Shown here in pieces: positions 1 to 12,499 of a stretch of DNA of 45,418 nt. Source of the DNA: Selaginella moellendorffii (lineage: Eukaryota; Streptophyta; Lycopodiopsida; Selaginellales; Selaginellaceae); NCBI RefSeq assembly GCF_000143415.4, contig NW_003314269.1, positions 3,457,887 to 3,503,304 of the forward strand. The letters are read 5' to 3'. Numbering within the stretch: the first letter of the stretch is position 1; the number at the start of each line of letters is the position of its first letter. The notes under the pieces were generated by a model that had not been told where the DNA came from, searched no databases, and saw nothing but the letters and a program-made list of their open reading frames with translations. Position numbers and translations under genes: made by a program.

Positions 1-2640
1 TTATTGAGTGATTATAGATTGTTATAAAAACTTGAAGTCCCACAAAACCACTAACATCACAACTGAAATAAAATGCAAAGTTATAACATAGATATCAATC
101 AATTATGAAATTGATGAATTATAACTTTGTGTGCAATTATAAAATGCTCAAACCAACCTTAAAAGTATAATTTTGAACTGAAGCAAAAGGCTTTTAGAGC
201 CATTGCAATCCACAAAGCACCATCATAACAAACAGTATAACTTGTTAACCAACTTTTGAAATCACCATTAACTCAAACTCAACCATCTGTAGAATGTGTT
301 ATTGAGACTTCCTTTTGGTCAACTTTCAAGATCTATATTAACTCAAATTCACTCCATTCTTCTTTTATATCCTTTTTATCCCTTTATCTAAGGAAAAAAA
401 AATTGAAACATTAGCTCCATTCAAATTTGTATTGTTTATTCTTGCTTTGCCATTAATGTTTGTTCTCACTCCACTATTATATTTGTTTAGCCTCATTATG
501 TTGGGGTTAGGTGTTCCATTTAGACTTCCTATACACATTGTCATTGCATAATTCATATTGTTCATTCTTACTTTACTACTATATTTATTTTTCTTCACTA
601 TTAAACTTTTGTTTATCCCTTTTACCCCCTCTTCTGAAAAAAAAATTGGTTTGACATATTGGGGCAAAGACAGAAAAGTGAGAAAAAATGAGAAGAAAAT
701 ATTGTGGAAGAAGAGAAATTAGATAAAAAAAGTAGTAAAAAGAAACTTTCAATAACTATTAGAGTGGAAATGGAGAAATAAAAAATAGATAATATGCTTA
801 AAATTTGGAAAATAAAGAACCTTATATTATAAAATACTTCAACCATCATAAAATAAATAAGTGATTCACACCCCTTAACGTCCTCAATACATAACTCAAT
901 AACTAAGACAGAAAAATAAATAAAAATATTATCAAGGGAATATATAAACTTTAGTTTGATATTATGTAAATTCAAGAAATATCTTAAAACCTTTAATTTT
1001 TTGAAAAAACACCTTTACCCAATTGAAAATAAGAGTGTGCTTTTATTCATGAGCCTTTTCCCTCTATATTTATCTCTCAAACCATTCTTTTTTATTTTCT
1101 TCAACAATATTGATATTCTATATTTAAACTCTAATAAATTAAAATAATTTTCCTTGATTATTTACACAATGTGAGTGTTTAAGATACAGGAATAGGTATA
1201 TTAATTAGTGTTTATCTTCAAGAATGGTGGCTTATATATTATAATGTTAAAATTAGTGTATTATTTAGATAGGGTAATATATGTATATACGAAGTTTATA
1301 TATATATATCTCCATGGTCCTCCAGCCATAGCCACGCCCAAAGTGTGGGATGGGAGAGGAGAGTGATAATGGTCAGCAAGTAGTGCATTATGTAGTCTTG
1401 TTATTTGGGGTAAGAATATATAATTTAATAAAAATATTAGTCTTTGAATAAAAATATTCATTTCTAACTACAAAAATATGAATATAAATATAATCCAGTA
1501 AATAATTGGAAATAATATTAGTAATAAATAATAAAATATAAATATAATTGAAAAATAAGTATAAAGATGATTAGAGATGTACTTAATTTGTAAAGATAAA
1601 ATATAAATTTCTATTATAGCTAAAGTGTTCATGAGAAAGTACCTATATTATTATAGTTTATTTTATAAATATTTAAATAAAGTACTTTCATCTCTCTTTC
1701 TATAATTTATAATGGTTTAAATATTTAAATTCAGTTGTATAGAAAAATGTCAAGAAATTAATTGATAATTAAAACAATCTATTGTAATGGAGAGAGAGAG
1801 TAAATATTCTCAGACTATAAACCTAATTACATTTACATATGTAAATGTATGTATATATCTAATCAAACCTCTAGAAGATAAATATATGTTAGATTTGTTT
1901 GCTAAATTGCCAAATATCATTCTAACATTTTAAATTTTAATAAGCAAAAAAAATGTATATAGAATTACAAGCTGTATTATAGTTCTTTAATACACTTCTC
2001 TTGGGTTAAGACCATAGAAGCTATATAGTCTAAAGAGTTATATTTTAGATTATATAATTTAAACAGTTCTAGATTATAAAATATTTAAATTCTTTGGATA
2101 AAGTGTTGTTCTTCAACACGTTTACCATGGTTTTAAACTATAAATTCATAATTATAATGTTTATTTCTGTTGAATGTCTAAAAAATTCTTTATACACAAT
2201 ATTTTTAAATTTATATCCAACTATAAACAATCAATATTCAGCAGAAAAAATCTGTTATGTAGATGAAGTCCATTAAATCCTAAAGGTCAATTCTGAATAA
2301 TATAGCAATGTGAGAATTATACAATAAAAGTTTTTAATTAAAATCAAATATATTTAAATATTTATCAAGAAATTAATGAGAGTGCTTTTTATAATTGAAT
2401 TTACCATGCCATGAAAGATAAAGAATAAAGTTAAAAGATTAAGTAAAGAACATATTTCTACAGGATACATTCTTTAGAGTTCTTTGATCTTTAATCTATG
2501 TTTAACTACTTATAAAAATATTTATAGCATATACATATGACCATGTTCAATGTAAGGAAAACAATTCTTGACCAGATTCGTTGTCAATGTATGCAGGGTC
2601 TTAGCTTTTCACCAGCATTACAAATTATCAAGGGTGATTA
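1..2640. other. AT-rich intergenic region, no recognisable gene
   Basis: The stretch is strongly AT-rich, with many homopolymer runs and short open frames on both strands. None of their products (60-117 residues, mostly Asn/Ile/Lys/Phe/Leu-rich) shows a motif I recognise. One minus-strand frame at 365-667 has two loosely repeated Asn/Lys-rich blocks, which is typical of chance coding in AT-rich DNA. A small GC-richer patch lies at about 1310-1380. I see no RNA gene. Confidence 0.6.
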
Positions 2641-2720
2641 GAGCACTGAACCGTTACAACAGCTTGCCCTTCATAATTCTCGGTTTCTATAAAATCACAA
2701 ATGGATAAGGCTCACAACTA

Positions 2721-2894
2721 CCACGTGGCCTCATTGAGATTTGAGATGTCGAGGATGTCGACACTGGCCGTAGAGTCTGGCGATCGACGGCCCGGATCTC
2801 GCTTCACTGGCGGCCAGCAGGGGACACGTTTCGGTGGCTCGAGCGGGCACACCGGCACGAGACGGTTGGTGCCGGGCAGATTCCGACACGTGGC
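2721..2894 (+). promoter_or_regulatory. G-box/ABRE-like motifs upstream of the DUF506 gene
   Basis: Composition switches abruptly from AT-rich to GC-rich at about 2700. Two CACGTGGC-type sequences lie at 2722-2729 and 2887-2894, matching the core of plant abscisic-acid response elements / bZIP-bHLH G-boxes. Further ACGTG cores occur near 2986, 3012 and 3055. The block is 500-680 bp upstream of the start codon at 3398, so it may be distal promoter or 5' leader. A regulatory role is inferred from the motifs only. Confidence 0.35.
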
Positions 2895-3225
2895 GACGCG
2901 GCGCCAAGAAGCCGCCCGCTCATGTCGGATAGATCCCCGTCAGCAGAGCTTTCCGAGGTGGCGGCTAGGTTCATTGGACGTGGACGAAACTTTTGCCGTG
3001 GTAGGCCCCGACGTGGCACGGATATCCGAGGCGGATGGATGCGAATATCTGCTGACGTGTTTCCGTACCTGGCCAATTTCTCGCTTCTCCCCGTGTGTGC
3101 GCTTCGAAATGACTTCATCGTGAAGAAACAAGATCGCCTGTGGGCGAGAGGAAATTTTCTTCCTCGTTTATATGTTCTTCGCCCGGAAAGAGAGAGAGAT
3201 ATAGACAGAGATAGCGATAGAGAGC

Positions 3226-3233
3226 TAGGGTTT
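3226..3233 (+). promoter_or_regulatory. Telo-box-like motif in the DUF506 leader
   Basis: The sequence TAGGGTTT lies just after a purine-rich GA tract (about 3188-3225) and 165 bp upstream of the start codon at 3398. This is the reverse form of the AAACCCTA telo-box, common in plant promoters and leaders near the transcription start. The start site itself cannot be placed from sequence. Confidence 0.3.
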
Positions 3234-3397
3234 GTGACATTGGGGGACGGATTCCTCGCGGAGATGAGGATCCGGCGCGATCAATCCCCATTCTAGGAGC
3301 ATAGTATCGACCAGATCGACCGCGGCTTATTTTATTTCCCTTTGCGCTCCTCTCCTTTCTTGCCCAGTTTGATTTTGGGATTTTCGGTTCGATCGAT

Positions 3398-4912
3398 ATG
3401 ACTGCGATGCTGGCGTACCAGAATGTGGGATCCAGCAGGGCGCGCAAGATGGAGCAGCCAAGAGAGGATTTTGCGATGTCGGCTCAGACATCTCAAGCAA
3501 AGAAGGCGGCCGTGGCGATCAAGCCGGCGACGGTAGTCTCGGCCTTCCATCTGGTCTCGCGAGCCAACAATCCGGTCGTGGAGGTCCGGGCCACGGAGGT
3601 GGCGTCGAGCGACAGCGGCGGCGATCACGGCAAGATCTACCAGAGCAGCGGCAGCGAGCACGAGCCCAGCTCCGTGTGCCTGGCAGCGATGGTGGACGAA
3701 TTCATGGAAGAAGCAGCATTCGGCAAATGTAGGAGCAAGAATCCGTGCTCCTCCAAGGGCGATGAGCGCGGCAGCGATCTCGGCGGAGAGGTCCTGGATT
3801 ACCTCAAGGTGTGTCATCGCTTTCGGAGTTTTCTTTCCTTCTGGACGGGCTGATCGATGGATCGTAATGCTTGTTCTTCCTTGCAGGGATTCACAGCATG
3901 CTCCAGCGAAGAAGAGCTGGCTCTCCTTTCAGACGTTACGGCGGCGGTTACCGTTGTGAAGAACAAAGCTATGGAGATTTGCAACGAGGGAATGGATTGC
4001 GCCAGTGGATGCGCCAAGCGAGCCACGCTAAGGTCCTTGCGATCCGCTGGCCACAACGCCGCCATTTGCAAGTCTCGCTGGGATCACGGTGGTGGATTTC
4101 CAGGCGGTGAGTTTTCCTCCACCACTTTCCATTCTCGATCATCAAGGAACTCATTGACTTTGTTTTCGTGTGTCCCAGGTGACTACGAATACATTGATGT
4201 TTTGATCGAGAGAAGCGATGGAAAACTCGAGAGACTGATCGTCGACATAGATTTCCGGGGCCAGTTCGAGATCGCCCGTCCCACGGATCGCTACACCGCC
4301 ATCGTCCACGAGCTGCCAGCGATCTTCGTCGGCGGCGCCGAGAGGCTCCAGCAGATCGTAAACTTGATGTGCAATGGAGTGAAGGAGTCGCTCAAGAAGC
4401 GAGGAATGCCGCTGCCGCCGTGGAGGAAGCTCGAGTACATGAGAGCGAAGTGGCTCTCGGCCTACAAGAGAACCACCAATGAGTCCCCGCCTCGCCACGA
4501 GACGAGCGATGATAAGAGAGAGCTCCTCAACACGGCAATGTTGCGGGGCTCGAGATGGCACTCGCGCTTCACCAACGAGGTGGAGCTCCTAATGGTGGAA
4601 AGAAACGATACTTCTACGTCCACTGCTACTGCGATCACCATCACCGCCAACACCAGTGAGCTCCAACAATCGAATAAGAAGTTCACGGAACCTGGAAATT
4701 CATCGTTGCTACCGTCTCGAAGAGGCCGAGGTGGTAACGAGATTACGGCAGTGGCGACCGAGTGGAAGCCTCCAGCGGTCGGCAGCTCCCGGAAGGTCAA
4801 GCCGGCTGGAATGGCGGGACTGGCATCGGTGTTGATCGAGGCTGGCCTCTCGACGCTGGCGAGCGAGCAGCGAGCGAGCAGCAGGAAGCCGTGCATGGTG
4901 GCCGTCTCCTGA
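3398..4912 (+). CDS. DUF506 family protein (PDDEXK-like fold, PF04720), 3 exons
   Basis: Three exons (3398-3808, 3887-4106, 4179-4912) give a 454-residue protein. Both introns are short (78 and 72 nt) with GT-AG ends. The family core is clear: RSAGHNAAICKSRW near residues 190-203, then across the second junction DYEYIDVLI (212-220), the acidic LIVDIDFRGQFEIARPT (230-246), LPAIFVGG (256-263), and PPWRKLEYMRAKWL (290-303). The DIDF-x3-FE portion is the PDDEXK-like core of the family. The first 135 residues and the Thr/Ser-rich C-terminal 120 are low-complexity and poorly conserved, as is usual. Arabidopsis members include RXR1, a repressor of root-hair growth; biochemical activity is not established and I infer none here. 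Start: first Met of the frame; Met at 3449 is an alternative. Family assignment is confident; the exact 5' start less so. Confidence 0.9.
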
Positions 4913-5255
4913 AAGCTCTCGGTAGAACAGTACGAGTTTACCTTACTGCTGTTGAGCTTACTTTGGTCATCATTGCTCCACGAGAACGACCGTAGTGATG
5001 ACGGCACTGGAAAGGCCGGAAACGTATTCTTGTGAAGATCCAAAGTTTCTTCGGTGAGAAATCGTTCGGGACATTCGAGATCGAGCACGGGTAAGTTTGC
5101 TGTGAAAAGTTTGTAAGCCATCAAATGGACAAAATAGCTTTTTATAGTGAAATATAAATTTTTGCGATACCTCTCGTCAGCAGATAGGCTCCCACCAACA
5201 AGAACGAAACAAGGAAAAACAAAAGTTTTTCTCACCCGCTGAGCTAAGCCGCGAA
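4913..5255. other. Convergent 3' intergenic region
   Basis: These 343 bp separate the stop of the DUF506 gene (+) from the stop of the STPGR gene (-), so both 3' UTRs must end here. An AT-rich patch at about 5140-5170 is the likeliest place for polyadenylation signals. A long minus-strand open frame running from here into the DUF506 gene is antisense shadow. Confidence 0.5.
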
Positions 5256-6841
5256 TCATGTGTCGTAGGCACCCGGGCCTGGACGATCGTCCGAGTATGG
5301 TTTAAAACGCTGCTCTGATCCAAACTTAAATGCCGAGGCGGATGAGTTTCTTGAGTTTGGCTGGTGACCCTGCGAAAAGAAAAAAGATATAAAACAAGAA
5401 AAGAACACGCAGCACTACGTACCAGTGACGATCGTACTCTGTAGTTCCCGGCTGGCCCAGGAGAAATCTCGCCAAAATGTGACTTATCGTGTTCTTTGGA
5501 CAGGAAAACCTGCGCACAAGCACGAGTGAGGATGAGCTCCATCCCAAACAGAGTGGCTAGTCCACATGACAATGCAGGATGCAGGAATATAAGACAAAGA
5601 AAGAAAGATACAAAAGAGAGAAAGCTTTGCAAACCTTCTCTCGGTTCTGCCTGGTTGCAATTCCAATCGAGTAGGACGGCGAGTTCCCCTTCTTGGACTC
5701 GTGCTGCTTGCCTACCGAACTGAGGCAATCATAGCGTCCAGCTCCAGGAGTCGAACCTTCTGAAATAGGCCCCTCCTGAAGAAGAAGAACACACACAACG
5801 ATAACTTGTTGATCACCCGAGTCTGCATTCTCCCCCATTCCCATCTTCTTTCTTTGTTTTTACTTCCGAGGAGACGTACTCTAAAGCGTCTCTCGTGGCC
5901 AAATCGAAACTTTGGAGCTGTGGAGTTTGCAGAATGGATCTGGCTGCCAATGGAGGATCTTTCGTCACATCTCACTGGACCTGGAGAGATAAATCTCGCC
6001 TGTGCATGCACAACCAGCCTCAGCACAGCCGCTTAGAAGAAACATCTCGGTATACCTTCTCTTCAATCTTATACGTCTGCTCCCTCGTAGCCTTTCCAAA
6101 GTCAGTCTTCTCTGGTGACTGCTTGGACGATACACACTGCAAATGAAAAAAAAGAAAAGACTCGACAGTTTCAATGGTGAACTCCACACTTGCAAACACA
6201 CCTGATTTCCAAATGCCGTGACTTTATCCTCATAGGCTCCAGGACCAGGAACGCCTGTAGAGCGCCTTCCCTGTAGGAACCTGCGTGTTAGTTTGTAGCG
6301 GAGCCTTCACAGGAAAGAACTTGATTCGTAATACCTTCCACCGCTTATCCCGTCCAAAAGTCAAGCACGGTGCATTGCCATTGATAGATTCGACTTGCTT
6401 GCCGATAGACGATAGAGAATTGTAGATTGGTCCTGTTTAGAAGCTTGAGTTTTCGTAAGAAAAGAAAGACCGAGCTAGGAAAAACTAGAAGCTCTACCTG
6501 GGCTGTTGTTCCCCGGAATCAACTTATTGAGTTCCTTGTCAATGTATATCTGTCGAAACGCCGAAAGTTAGAAAGAAAAGATAGTCACACCAAGTAAGGA
6601 GGAAACCTTCTCCATGTTCACGCGATCGGAAGTTCCAAAGAGAGTGAATGGTCCAGTGAGCCTGTGCGACAGAACCTGGTAGAAAATTCAAAGCAAAAAT
6701 CTCTAGAAGCCACAAGAACTAGAAAGATATTCTCACTTGTGGACCAAACGTGGATTTCTGGCTGTGCGTTGGAGACGAGGGAACGATCATGTCTATGTCG
6801 GGCATTGGTGAATCGCGAGGATCGTTGGAGTGCCCCATCAT
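5256..6841 (-). CDS. Sperm-tail PG-rich repeat (SHIPPO/STPGR) protein, 10 exons
   Basis: I assembled ten small exons on the minus strand: 6841-6737, 6675-6607, 6549-6498, 6432-6335, 6270-6202, 6136-6056, 5999-5880, 5775-5635, 5509-5423 and 5369-5256. All have GT-AG introns of about 53-125 nt, and phases match throughout, giving 311 residues. The protein alternates Pro-Gly-Pro motifs with FG motifs: SPGPIYN (74-80), VPGPGAY (115-121), SPGP (163-166), TPGAGRY (207-213), SPGPAGNY (261-268), RPGPGAY (303-309), with FGTSDR (48-53), FGRDKR (101-106), FRFGHERR (189-196), FKFGSEQR (288-295). This is the PF07004 pattern found in axonemal and sperm-tail proteins such as ODF3/SHIPPO1. A role in the sperm flagellum fits a plant with motile sperm but is inferred. 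An in-frame upstream Met at 6931 would add 30 residues; I prefer 6841 because the family-like sequence begins there. Confidence 0.85.
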
Positions 6842-7230
6842 CGTAGACACTACGTCTTTCTCTTGCTGCTCCCTCTCTCTGCGATCGATGGATATTGGAG
6901 GGAGCTCGAGCGATCGATCGCGCAATGACACCAGCAGCGCCCAGCGTGGAAGATCACAAAATATTTACCGGATTGCCAAGGCCAAGAACGGCTCACTCGG
7001 AGAGCACGGATTTGCGACGCCGCAAGCTCCAACCCACCGGGCGATCCCCGCCCGAGCTCTCCCCGCTCGATCGCGATCGATTGCTCGCCGTCCCGGTCTT
7101 CGTGCTTTGAGGAGGCGCCAAGCCACCTGGGGAAATGCCACGTCAAAGCCCTAGATCCCTTCTAGGGTTTTGAGCAGGCTCTAGGGTTCTTGCGCGCGGC
7201 GGAGGGGGCGAGGAGGAGGATCGATCAGCA
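6842..7230. promoter_or_regulatory. Divergent promoter shared by STPGR (-) and RPS9 (+)
   Basis: 389 bp separate the two start codons, which point away from each other. The RPS9-proximal side contains TAGGGTTT at 7163-7170 and TAGGGTT at 7182-7188, telo-box-type motifs typical of plant ribosomal-protein promoters. A reversed partner, AAAGCCCTAG, lies at 7145-7154. No convincing TATA box is visible on either side. A short palindromic CGATCGATCG cluster sits near 6910-6920. Short open frames here are chance. Confidence 0.5.
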
Positions 7231-8086
<856 letters not shown>

Positions 8087-8244
8087 CAATGTGAATCTTC
8101 TTTTAACTAAGAGTTTTGGTTTATCCTTTCTCGCAAATTAAATTTTCCAGTTGAGCTTCAACAGGGAAGTAGATTTTAAATATAGCTGGTTTGTCACCCA
8201 CTATAAAGTTTTGGGTGCTTTTGTAAGTGGTTGGTACAATTAGA

Positions 8245-8480
8245 AAGTTTTTGGTTTGCTGGATCCAGCCAATGGCAGCTGTCCGATGGGAACCACGTCT
8301 TGCTGAAATTTATCACAATAAGGAGGAGTTGCTGAATTTTCTGGGCTGTGGCATTCAGCCAATCGCAAACGTCCAATGGGGGGGTTCTTTCTTTAACCAT
8401 GTGTTTGTGAATAATCGCACTGATGTTTGCTCCTGGCCAATGGGAGGTAGCCAAACCGCGTGGGGCGGGAGAGGAAGGCA
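8245..8480 (+). repeat. CCAAT-containing imperfect tandem block (unit A)
   Basis: Three successive segments of roughly 85-100 nt each contain a CCAAT core (GCCAATGG at about 8267, GCCAATCG at about 8359, CCAATGGG at about 8374 and 8438). They alternate with Trp/Cys-coding-like filler. The block lies directly upstream of the polygalacturonase fragment and may be its old promoter. A diverged copy starts unit B at about 14020. Confidence 0.35.
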
Positions 8481-8631
8481 CTGCAACACGTGTCACATGT
8501 AAAGTGTTGACCGTCAAGCGAAGAAAGTACCGTGAAGAATGCATCACCATCGCTGTTCCTGTTGGGTGATTGCTTGCCAGCTATCCAAGGATGCAACAGC
8601 GTGGAAAGCAGGGCTACCGATGGTGCGGCCG

Positions 8632-8902
8632 CGTGTTTTCTCCATTGCCGATTTTGGGGGAGTGAGCGACAGGATCATGCTTGACACCAAGGCATTCCAG
8701 AAGGCGAGGCAAGCTGGGAGGTGCAACTATCGGCTGACCGGATCAATCTCACGAGCCACATGACTCGCCACAATCCTTGCCTCCAAGGTAAGAGAAGAGT
8801 TCTAGCACAGAAGATAAAAAGCGATTTTTTTCTGGATTTCTTCACTAGGATCCTTAAGATTGGCCCATGCTTGATCCCTTGCCATCATATGGGCCAGGAA
8901 GG
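8632..8902 (+). pseudogene. Polygalacturonase (GH28 pectinase) 5' fragment, unit A
   Basis: Two exon-like pieces (8632-8787 and 8849-8902) flank a 61-nt GT-AG intron. The first encodes FSIADFGGVSD-x3-LDTKAFQKA, the N-terminal signature of plant polygalacturonases (usual form FSxxDFGAxGDG-x3-TKAFQ). After a deletion, the remains of the next conserved segment follow. The second encodes DWPMLDPLPSYG, also diagnostic, but begins with a stop in place of a Gln/Lys codon. Everything downstream, including the catalytic Asp residues, is absent. It is a dead remnant. The unit B copy lacks the deletion and so helps identify it. Confidence 0.75.
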
Positions 8903-9374
8903 CTGATCTATTTCATCCGCAGATGCCTAGAAGTATCGTGGGAAGTGGGAAAAGGGTGTAATTTCTGAGTCGCAATGAGAGGCAAGGCAACCCATATGTA
9001 TGGATTTCGGTATACAATCGGACCAGCCGGCACTAGAAAGTCCACCATGCCGCTGTGAGATACCTTTCTTAGGAAGGCTGCCACATAATTTTCCTTGATG
9101 CTCAAAGGCTCTGCAAGAATCTGGAAGCAACTCTATTATGGAGCCTTGTGCAAGAATTCCCTGCCATTGCCAGTCTTTCAACGATTTTTGAATGTGTGGC
9201 CTTTTTGATGCATTTGAAAGTAAGAGCTACGATTGTAGTGGACAATGGCAATGTAATTTCAATGAAGAGTGGTGCTATTGCTTTGTTAGCTGGCCTTATG
9301 AATGTTTGTAATGTAGTCTTTTGTGTTTCACTCTCTAATGAATAGAATAAAATGATCTACAATCCTAAAACCCA
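8903..9374. other. Unassigned low-copy sequence (unit A)
   Basis: Moderate-GC DNA shared with unit B (14699-15164). Open frames of 65-84 codons occur on both strands, but none gives a recognised motif and the two units do not conserve one frame cleanly. It may be part of an inactivated gene joined to the polygalacturonase fragment by rearrangement. Confidence 0.4.
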
Positions 9375-10773
9375 CCCATTTTGTTGAGTTGATACATTAT
9401 ATATATCTTTGGTGGCATCACTAGATCAAAATCCAAAACTGGCAAAGATTTAAATTCTTTTTAACAGGTTGCAGAGTAAATATACTTTATGTGAATAACT
9501 TTATTTTTAATGCTTAACGAATAAAATAATCTGTGAGGCCGAAGTGTACAGCTATGATGCTATATACTAATATTAGTATAATAGGATTTTGGTAGCCATC
9601 AGATTAATTTCAATCTAAACCACTCGCTCTTGTATATAAGCTAGGATTTTTGGGCTAATTGATATGCACATTTTCTGTATTCCCTTTCTATATTCCAAGC
9701 ACTCACAAATCAACTTTATCTAAAGTTATTATGTTTTATAAAGTATTATAATATTTGAATAGTTTATGTCAAAATTAACTTTTATAATGTAATTTAACAG
9801 TATTTACAAATATAATAAGAAAATTATATTCTGTACAGATGGCCTGTCTAAATATCATCAAAACATATAAAACTCAACAACAGGTAATGGTATATCAAAT
9901 ATGGGTTGACTTAGTTTTATGAATGTGTAAAACCATGAAAGTTTCAAGTGTTAATACAAAAATATTAAACAACTTTAACAATAAAAGTATATATTATATT
10001 TTTTATATATAACCTTAGCTATTTACAATCTAACTCATTATCAACAAAACTACGATAATGTATGCAATATTTGATTATATAGTAATATTTTAAAATCCTT
10101 TTACTAACTGCAAATATAGTTTATTAGTACATAATACTATGGAATATAATATTTGAATTTATAGTTTCTATAACATATATATTTATAAATAATTTTTTTT
10201 TATTGGATTTGGGTAGTAAGTTTCTAAAAATTTATTATTTTATATTCTAAGTAAAATATATAATTAATTAATGTTTTGCAGTGGGTGTTAAACCCATATA
10301 GGCGAAAAGAAATTAATTCATGAGATCCTCTTCTGGGATGTACTATCGACTGACTTTGATTTTTTGCAAAAGGTTTGAGTGTTAGCATACTTGCTAGGAC
10401 CCAAAAAATGAAAATATTAATAATTTATATATAATATATTTCTAATAATAGAAAAATAATTTTAATTTTTCTCTTGTCAGGTAGTTTTCTAATTATATTC
10501 ATATTTTCAAAGAATAATCTGTATATTATATTTTTGTTAATGAATATTTATTCTTACTTATACCTAGAAATATATTTTGTTCTAAATATTTATATTATCA
10601 AGTTTATAAGAATTGATTTTTGTATTCATTTAGCACTTTCTATGCATAATTCCCTTAATCAAAGTGGAATATAATATTTTTTATTTTGATACTATTCCAA
10701 TTTAGTTTTTAATATATTAAAAAATCAAAACAATATTTTGCTAATTACACAGCATATGCTGGGCAAATACTAG
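9375..10773 (+). repeat. AT-rich dispersed repeat, copy 1
   Basis: This AT-rich block is homologous to 15165-16337 and, more distantly, 25710-26930. Shared landmarks run in the same order: AGATCAAAATCCAAAA, GAATAAAATAATC, a TTTTATAA...TAGGTCAAA segment, TAGTTTCTATAA, and at the right end the 12-bp palindrome CAGCATATGCTG (10750-10761) followed 9 nt later by CTAG (10770-10773). No coding frame is preserved, so it behaves like a non-autonomous element. Its left end is uncertain. Confidence 0.6.
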
Positions 10774-10827
10774 TTTTTCTCAAGGGACAGGAGTAGTTGC
10801 AGAGAAGCCAATTACATATCAAGAAAT

Positions 10828-12348
10828 GTGTCGTTGAAAGGGTTGATGAAGAACAGCTCCCACACCAAGGAAAGTGAGAGAAATGAGGTAGCTCTAAAGA
10901 AGAGCACTGTTGGAAGTCCAAGCCGGCCAAAGTTTGTGAAGCCATATTCGGATGCAGATGCCTGCAAAGTTTCTTCGTCAGCAGTAAGTCTGAAAGATTT
11001 AAGTTGCTGTTCTAACTTTTGTTTAGCAGAATTCAACGTTAGGAAACTCGAGCGTTGATCCCCAAAAACGCTCGACAGCGAAAGTGTCACTGTTGGAAAG
11101 GGCCATTCAAGATCTAAAACCTGGAGCATAAGGAAGTTATATATTTTGTGGTGATTTCTAACGTGGCTCTTTGTACTAGTGCGTCCAATTCCAGATGTTC
11201 TAGAGCCAAATGCCACCGGAAAAGTAAGGCGTTTGCCAAGGGAAATAAAGGCCAAAATAGCGAAAGTTGCTAGACTTGCGGTATGCAGTAAAGATATTTA
11301 CGAACCGATTCTGAGTCCGTTGTGCTTTTGTAGGCGAGGCAAGGAAAAGTTCCTGACGAGCTTATCGATTGTTTCATGAGCATACTTGGTCATCTGATGC
11401 ATTTGAAGACACTTAAGGTACTTTTCTCCACCCTGTTGTTTACTAGAATGATGTTTTTCTTCTTTACATCTGTAGAGAAATTTGAAGGAGATGGTCGAAA
11501 TGGGCTTTAGTCGCTAAGCACGAAAAGGAACATCGTTTGTCGCATATGAAGCGTGCTTGACAGAAATTGTTCGCTCAAGGGTACAATCGATACAGGCAAA
11601 GGTATAATAATAAATGGGTTCATTAATTGTTGGAAAACTGTCAGGCTGAAGAAGGATTCTCCAACGACGTTCAAGGAGTTGGTGAAAAGAACTACAAAGG
11701 GGACCAAGCTACATATGATCTGGATATGCAAACTTTATGATCAGTACCTTGAGGTTTACTTGCTATTGCAACGTTTGAAGTGTTAAGTGTTATTCCTCTG
11801 TAGGGTGATTTTTTTTTAAATTTTATTTTTCCAGCTGGCTGATCTATGGCCTGAGGGCTGGATGGACAAGGACGGGATCAAGAATGCTGTTTACAGAGTG
11901 AAAGAAAGGAGAAAAGCTTTGCAGAAACAAGTAAGCGTTTTCTACTATGTACTTTTGCGTTGATTTACAGCACCATTTCGTGCAGAGTTTAAACGAATCG
12001 AGGAAGAAGTTTTCGGAGAGGATAGATTTAAATGAGAGACCAGAGGCGCCTTTGGCGTTGGCGCCAAACATTAACGGGACAATTTCCAACCGGGATTTAC
12101 CTTCTAGTGCTGTTCAAGCTGGGAAGTCTGCTGTTATCCGGAAGCAAATGCAGCGTGGGTACCTGGACAAGCACGACGATTTCAAGGATAAGAAGCGGGT
12201 GGAGGAGTCCATCGATACCGATCCGAGCACGTTGGCTTTTCTCAAGTTCAAGAAACAGATCAAGCCTGTGGGAACTGGGGAGCTCGTGTTTGACGCCAGT
12301 TATCAGGGGCTTCGATCGGTGGAGTCGGTCTTTCTAGACAGACCGTAG
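10828..12348 (+). pseudogene. Ubinuclein (HIRA complex subunit) pseudogene, unit A
   Basis: Exon-like blocks at 10828-10983, 11030-11130, 11180-11280, 11334-11417, 11476-11601, 11645-11752, 11835-11930 and 11986-12348 keep GT-AG borders. They encode plant ubinuclein hallmarks: RRLPREIKAKIAKVARLA, ELIDCFMSILGHLM, RNLKEMVEMG, and LADLWPEGWMDKDGIKNAV-x-RxKERRKAL. Ubinucleins are H3.3-deposition chaperone subunits. The N-terminal HUN region is missing. Lesions: a stop plus loss of the splice donor after 11130, an extra T and later a missing A in the 11476-11601 block, frame loss in the 11645 block, and loss of one small exon still present in unit B. The last block is open for 121 codons. It is a decayed, 5'-truncated copy. 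Confidence 0.8.
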
Positions 12349-12499
12349 GTGTAAGATAAGCAGGATTTGGAAAGTTAGATAGCGAAGGACAGCTGGATTC
12401 TTCGGATTTTTTGTTCTCTTAAAGTTTGGAAGGGTGGAGAAGGGAAGCACGTAATTGCTATTAGATGGGCCAGAGCATTCGGACCGCACGAGCAACGAC
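12349..12499. other. 3' flanks between ubinuclein remnant and PRISE gene A
   Basis: This convergent spacer of 151 bp is nearly identical to the corresponding part of unit B. No gene is visible. It should contain the 3' UTR end of the minus-strand PRISE gene. Confidence 0.4.

Noticed and set aside
365-1461. Several open frames of 60-117 codons on both strands
   Set aside because: Low-complexity, AT-driven products without motifs, splice context or start context.
4462-5259. 265-codon minus-strand frame
   Set aside because: Antisense to the DUF506 last exon, whose plus-strand product is clearly conserved.
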